Origin: Chloroflexota bacterium
GTDB taxonomy: Bacteria; Chloroflexota; Anaerolineae; Aggregatilineales; Phototrophicaceae
Direction of reading: 5' to 3'
Length of the DNA: 64,000 bases
Assembly (NCBI GenBank): GCA_013388735.1
Contig: JACAES010000031.1
Coordinates: 1-64,000, forward strand
Position 1 is the first letter of the stretch. Every line of letters starts with the position of its first letter. Below the pieces are notes generated by a model that was not told where the DNA came from, did not search any database, and saw only the letters and a program-made list of their open reading frames with translations. Below are positions 61,083 to 64,000 of the stretch, piece by piece. The position numbers were made by a program, and so were the translations under genes.

Positions 61083-61088
61083 TATAAT
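61083..61088 (+). promoter_or_regulatory. -10 element for moaC-moaDE
   Basis: A perfect TATAAT, 34 bases before the moaC GTG start. The ATG inside it (61087) opens a longer frame that would start within the promoter and is therefore rejected. Confidence 0.45.
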
Positions 61089-61122
61089 GGAGAGATGTGC
61101 CGGTGAACGGGGAACCAACCTG

Positions 61123-61605
61123 GTGAACGAACGTTTGACGCATCTGGACGAAAGCGGCATGGCGCGGCAGGTGGATGTGGGCGCGAAGCCGGATACCGAG
61201 CGTGTCGCGATAGCCGGCGGAATGGTCTATATGCAGCCGGAAACGCTGCGGTTAATCCGTGATGGCGCGCTGAAAAAGGGGGATGTTTTGATGGTGGCGC
61301 GGCTGGCAGGCATCATGGCGGCCAAAAAGACCGCCGATTTGATCCCGCTGTGCCACCCGCTGAACCTGACACATATTGATGTCGAACTGACGCTCGACGC
61401 AGAGAAAAGCGCCGTGCAGATCACGGCGACGGCGCGCACGGTAGGTAAGACGGGTGTTGAGATGGAGGCGCTCACCGCCGTGACGGTGGCGGCGCTGACC
61501 ATCTATGATATGGCAAAAGCCGTTGATCGAGCGATGCGTCTGAGCGAAATACGGCTTCTGGAAAAACAGGGCGGCCAGCGGGGAGATTATAAAGCGGAGG
61601 GCTGA
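61123..61605 (+). CDS. moaC: Cyclic pyranopterin monophosphate synthase MoaC
   Basis: Completes the pterin ring rearrangement after MoaA in molybdenum cofactor synthesis. The 160 residues (GTG start at 61123, GGGGAA upstream) match the family length and begin with the typical [15 protein letters not shown]. The conserved [26 protein letters not shown] and [10 protein letters not shown] segments follow. The stop overlaps the moaDE start (TGATG). moaA is not in the window. Confidence 0.96.
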   Translation: MNERLTHLDESGMARQVDVGAKPDTERVAIAGGMVYMQPETLRLIRDGALKKGDVLMVARLAGIMAAKKTADLIPLCHPLNLTHIDVELTLDAEKSAVQITATARTVGKTGVEMEALTAVTVAALTIYDMAKAVDRAMRLSEIRLLEKQGGQRGDYKAEG

Positions 61606-62318
61606 TGCGTGTTAACGTTCTGTTATTTGCAACCCTGAAAGATATAATCGGGCAAAACCGGCTGTCTATAACGCTGCCAGATGACGCGACCGTTGAGGAA
61701 GTGAAACATGCGCTGGCGGCGCTGTATCCCGCTCTGGAAGCGCACATCGCGGTGGCCGTTGCAGCCGTGAACCAGGAATATGCTTTTGCTTCGGATGCGG
61801 TTCGGGATGGCGACGAGGTGGCCTTTTTCCCGCCGGTCAGCGGCGGAAGCGGCAGCTACCCGGAAATCTTCCGTCTGGCAGGCGAACCGGTCAGCGCCGA
61901 CGAATTGATGGCGGCAGTCACCATCCCGGCGACGGGCGCGGTCTGCATCTTCAGCGGCATGGTGCGGGGCGAAACGGCCCGGTCAGGCGAACAGCTTAAG
62001 ACCGAACACCTGGAATACGAAGCCTACGAGCCAATGGCGCTGGCGAAGATGCGCCAGGTCGCGGCGGAAATCCGCGAACGCTGGCCGCTGGTACAGGGCA
62101 TCGCCATTGTGCAGCGGGTTGGCCGGCTGGAAGTCGGGCAGAACACCATCCTGATCGCCTGCTCGTCCGGCCACCGCGATCAGGGCTGCTTTGAGGCGGC
62201 GCGATACGGCATTGATCGGCTGAAAGAGATCGTGCCGGTGTGGAAGAAAGAGGTGCGCCTGGATGGCGCGGCCTGGGTGGAGGGGGCTTATCACCCGACG
62301 CCGCAAGATCGCCGCTGA
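61605..62318 (+). CDS. MoaD-MoaE fusion (molybdopterin synthase, MoaX-like)
   Basis: Molybdopterin synthase transfers two sulfurs to the pterin. MoaD carries them as a C-terminal thiocarboxylate and MoaE is the catalytic subunit. In this 237-residue protein residues 1-81 are MoaD ending in PPVSGG (G80-G81), and residues about 85-237 are MoaE with GAVCIFSGMVRGE, HLEYEAYEPMALAKM and VWKKEV. The glycine is therefore internal and must be freed by proteolysis before it can be activated, as is known for the mycobacterial MoaX fusion. No protease gene is adjacent. Translationally coupled to moaC. Confidence 0.93.
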   Translation: MRVNVLLFATLKDIIGQNRLSITLPDDATVEEVKHALAALYPALEAHIAVAVAAVNQEYAFASDAVRDGDEVAFFPPVSGGSGSYPEIFRLAGEPVSADELMAAVTIPATGAVCIFSGMVRGETARSGEQLKTEHLEYEAYEPMALAKMRQVAAEIRERWPLVQGIAIVQRVGRLEVGQNTILIACSSGHRDQGCFEAARYGIDRLKEIVPVWKKEVRLDGAAWVEGAYHPTPQDRR

Positions 62319-62425
62319 GGATTGGTGAATGCCGGAAGCCTGTGTTAAAAAACAGGTTTACATAGGGCGCGTACCGGCGCGTTTCCTGCCTGAGTTTAAA
62401 ACTATCTTCAATGATGGGGGCTTGC

Positions 62426-63667
62426 ATGACGAGACGAGTGGTCGTGACCGGCCTGGGGATTGTCTCGCCTCTGGGACACACGGTTGCCGAAACCTGGGAG
62501 GCTATCAAAGCGGGGAAGAGCGGCATCGGGCCGATCACGCGCTTCGATGCTTCTAAACATCAGGTGAAAATTGCGGCGGAGGTGAAAAACTGGGACCCGG
62601 CAGATTATATGCCGGCCAAAGAAATCCGCCGCCGTGATCGTTACCAGCACTTTGTAGTGGCTGCGACGGCAGAGGCGGTGCGCAACGCGGGTTTCGAGGT
62701 GACGGACGCTAACCGCCACCGCACCGGCGTGGTTATTGGTTCGGCGGTTGGGGGCGTGGAAAGTTATTTTGAGTACGCCAATGATTATTATCGCACCGGC
62801 GACCCGCGCCGTATCACGCCGTTCGGCATCCCGATGCTGATCGTGAACGGCGGCAGCAACCTGGTTAGCATCGAAATCGGCGCGATGGGGCCGACTGCCA
62901 CGCCCATCTCGGCCTGCGCGACCGGGGCCGAGTGCATCGGCCATGCTTTTGACCTCATCCGTTTTGGGCGGATTGACCAGGCTCTGGCGGGCGGCGGCGA
63001 AGCGCCGATTTTCCCGCTGGGCATCGCGGCCTTCGACCGGGTGGGTGCCTGCTCCCGCATGAATGACGACCCGGAACATGCTTCTCGACCGTTTGATAAA
63101 AACCGCACCGGGCTGATCTTTAGCGAAGGGGCGGCGGTGCTGGCGCTGGAAGAACTGGAACACGCCAGGGCGCGCGGCGCGTCCATCCTGGCGGAACTGG
63201 TCGGTTACGGCTCAACCTCTGATGCGTTCCATATTACTGCGCCCGACCCGGCAGCCAGAGGCGCGGCGGCAGCCATTCGCGCGGCGCTGGACGATGCGTG
63301 CCTGAACCCGACCGATGTGCATTACATCAACGCGCATGGGACGGCGACTTCGCTGAATGACGTGATGGAAACGAAGGCGCTGAAGATGGTTTTTGGCGAA
63401 CAGGCCTATCACGTGCCGATGAGTTCTACCAAGAGCATGACCGGGCATGGGATGGGCGCGACCGCCGCGATGGAGGCGGCATTTTCGGTTCTGGCGATTC
63501 GTGACCAGATCGCGCCGCCGACCACTAATCTCGATGAACCTGACCCGGAATGCGACCTGGACTATGTGCCGAACACGGCGCGCGAACTGCCGATTAAGAT
63601 TGTGATGAGCAATTCGTTCGGCTTTGGGGGGCATAACGTGTCGCTCATCTTTAAGGCGTTTAATTAG
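62426..63667 (+). CDS. fabF: 3-oxoacyl-[acyl-carrier-protein] synthase II
   Basis: Elongates fatty acids by condensing malonyl-ACP with acyl-ACP. From the ATG at 62426 the protein has 413 residues, the family norm; upstream ATGs at 62411 and 62414 give a non-conserved extension. The triad is C164 (ISACATGA), H304 (NAHGTATSLND) and H341 (KSMTGHGMGA). It is followed by RNase III. The usual acyl carrier protein gene does not precede it. The 107-base gap upstream holds only a weak hairpin. Confidence 0.95.
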   Translation: MTRRVVVTGLGIVSPLGHTVAETWEAIKAGKSGIGPITRFDASKHQVKIAAEVKNWDPADYMPAKEIRRRDRYQHFVVAATAEAVRNAGFEVTDANRHRTGVVIGSAVGGVESYFEYANDYYRTGDPRRITPFGIPMLIVNGGSNLVSIEIGAMGPTATPISACATGAECIGHAFDLIRFGRIDQALAGGGEAPIFPLGIAAFDRVGACSRMNDDPEHASRPFDKNRTGLIFSEGAAVLALEELEHARARGASILAELVGYGSTSDAFHITAPDPAARGAAAAIRAALDDACLNPTDVHYINAHGTATSLNDVMETKALKMVFGEQAYHVPMSSTKSMTGHGMGATAAMEAAFSVLAIRDQIAPPTTNLDEPDPECDLDYVPNTARELPIKIVMSNSFGFGGHNVSLIFKAFN

Positions 63668-63685
63668 CAGTTAGCAATTGGATTG

Positions 63686-64000
63686 ATGACAGATATAGAT
63701 GATGTTCAGGAGCAGATCGGCGTTCAATTCGTGAATGACCGGCTGCTTTGGCAAGCCCTGACACACCGCTCGTATATCAACGAACATGGCGAAGCCGAGG
63801 GTGATAACGAGCGGTTGGAGTTCCTGGGCGATGCGGTGCTGGATTTCCTGGTCGGCGATATGCTGTTCCAGCGTTTCCCGGATATGCCGGAGGGGCATCT
63901 CACCCGATTACGCAGCGCGCTGGTGCGCACCGAGTCGCTGGCATTTCTGGCGGCGGAGGCCGGGTTGGGCATCCACCTGCGTATGGGTAAAGGTGAAGAA
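63686..64000 (+). CDS. rnc: Ribonuclease III (partial, cut by the window end)
   Basis: Double-stranded RNA endonuclease for rRNA and mRNA processing. The frame starts at the ATG at 63686 (MTDIDDVQEQIGV), 18 bases after the fabF stop, and is open to the window end (105 codons). The catalytic signature NERLEFLGDAVL is present, with E45 and D49, and so is the LTHRSY segment. The C-terminal RNA-binding domain lies beyond the window. No clear ribosome site is seen. fabF-rnc linkage is common. Confidence 0.93.
   Translation, partial: MTDIDDVQEQIGVQFVNDRLLWQALTHRSYINEHGEAEGDNERLEFLGDAVLDFLVGDMLFQRFPDMPEGHLTRLRSALVRTESLAFLAAEAGLGIHLRMGKGEE

Noticed and set aside
61036-61122. Longer MoaC start at 61036 or 61087
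   Set aside because: Both lie in or before the promoter -10 (TATAAT at 61083-61088), and the extra residues are not typical of MoaC.

Overview
The window looks like a chromosomal segment of a member of the Chloroflexota, probably near Anaerolineae. This is inference from gene content. Base composition is moderately GC-rich and GTG/TTG starts are common. There are LysM/YkuD, PD40 and Thr/Pro-linker surface proteins, and no outer-membrane or lipopolysaccharide genes. RpoC is about as long as Thermus RpoC. The content is almost entirely housekeeping and envelope genes. I saw no phage, insertion sequence, CRISPR array or defence island. About 50 coding regions and one tRNA gene are supported.

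Layout. 1-5.4 kb: a truncated sensor-like membrane fragment, then the F1 part of ATP synthase (atpA-atpG-atpD-atpC), with atpG carrying a fused helix-hairpin-helix domain. 5.4-8.6 kb: a secreted phytase-like protein, MreB and the redox repressor Rex. 8.7-15.7 kb: a MacAB-type efflux operon with two adaptors, one ATPase and two permeases, followed by a GbsR/MarR-like regulator. 15.8-19.4 kb: tRNA-Leu and the tig-clpP-clpX proteostasis operon. 19.5-28.1 kb: a metallo-beta-lactamase-fold hydrolase, then an AAA ATPase, a receiver-domain protein, an unknown protein, an SDR, ObgE, NadD and a tandem solute-binding protein. 28.1-32.4 kb: two EamA transporters, superoxide dismutase and a fumarase/aspartase. 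32.4-43.3 kb: a membrane Ser/Thr kinase with an HD protein, then envelope proteins (LysM-L,D-transpeptidase, PD40 propeller, M23 peptidase, PPC-repeat protein, lipoprotein) and an S1 RNA-binding protein. 43.4-52.9 kb: VKOR, MoeA, a Rel (p)ppGpp enzyme, a BTAD regulator, GyrA and a lipoprotein glycosidase. 53-64 kb: RpoC, a coiled-coil/zinc-ribbon protein, RF2, FtsY, MoaC, a MoaD-MoaE fusion, FabF and the start of RNase III.

How the genes fit together. Energy and redox control may be linked: the same 13-base word (GCTTGTGAAAAAC, resembling a Rex half-site) sits beside the atpA promoter and in front of rex. Molybdenum cofactor synthesis is split over two loci (moaC-moaDE and moeA). Many gene junctions are stop/start overlaps, so tig-clpP-clpX, obgE-nadD-SBP, kinase-HD and moaC-moaDE are probably co-transcribed. 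Several clear sigma-70-type promoters and symmetrical terminators delimit the units.

Most notable: the AtpG-HhH fusion, a Rel enzyme with an intact hydrolase HD motif but a RelA-type EFDD synthetase signature, a MoaD-MoaE fusion with an internal Gly-Gly, an rpoC separated from rpoB with its own promoter and leader hairpin, and the AAA-ATPase/degenerate-receiver gene set at 20-23 kb.
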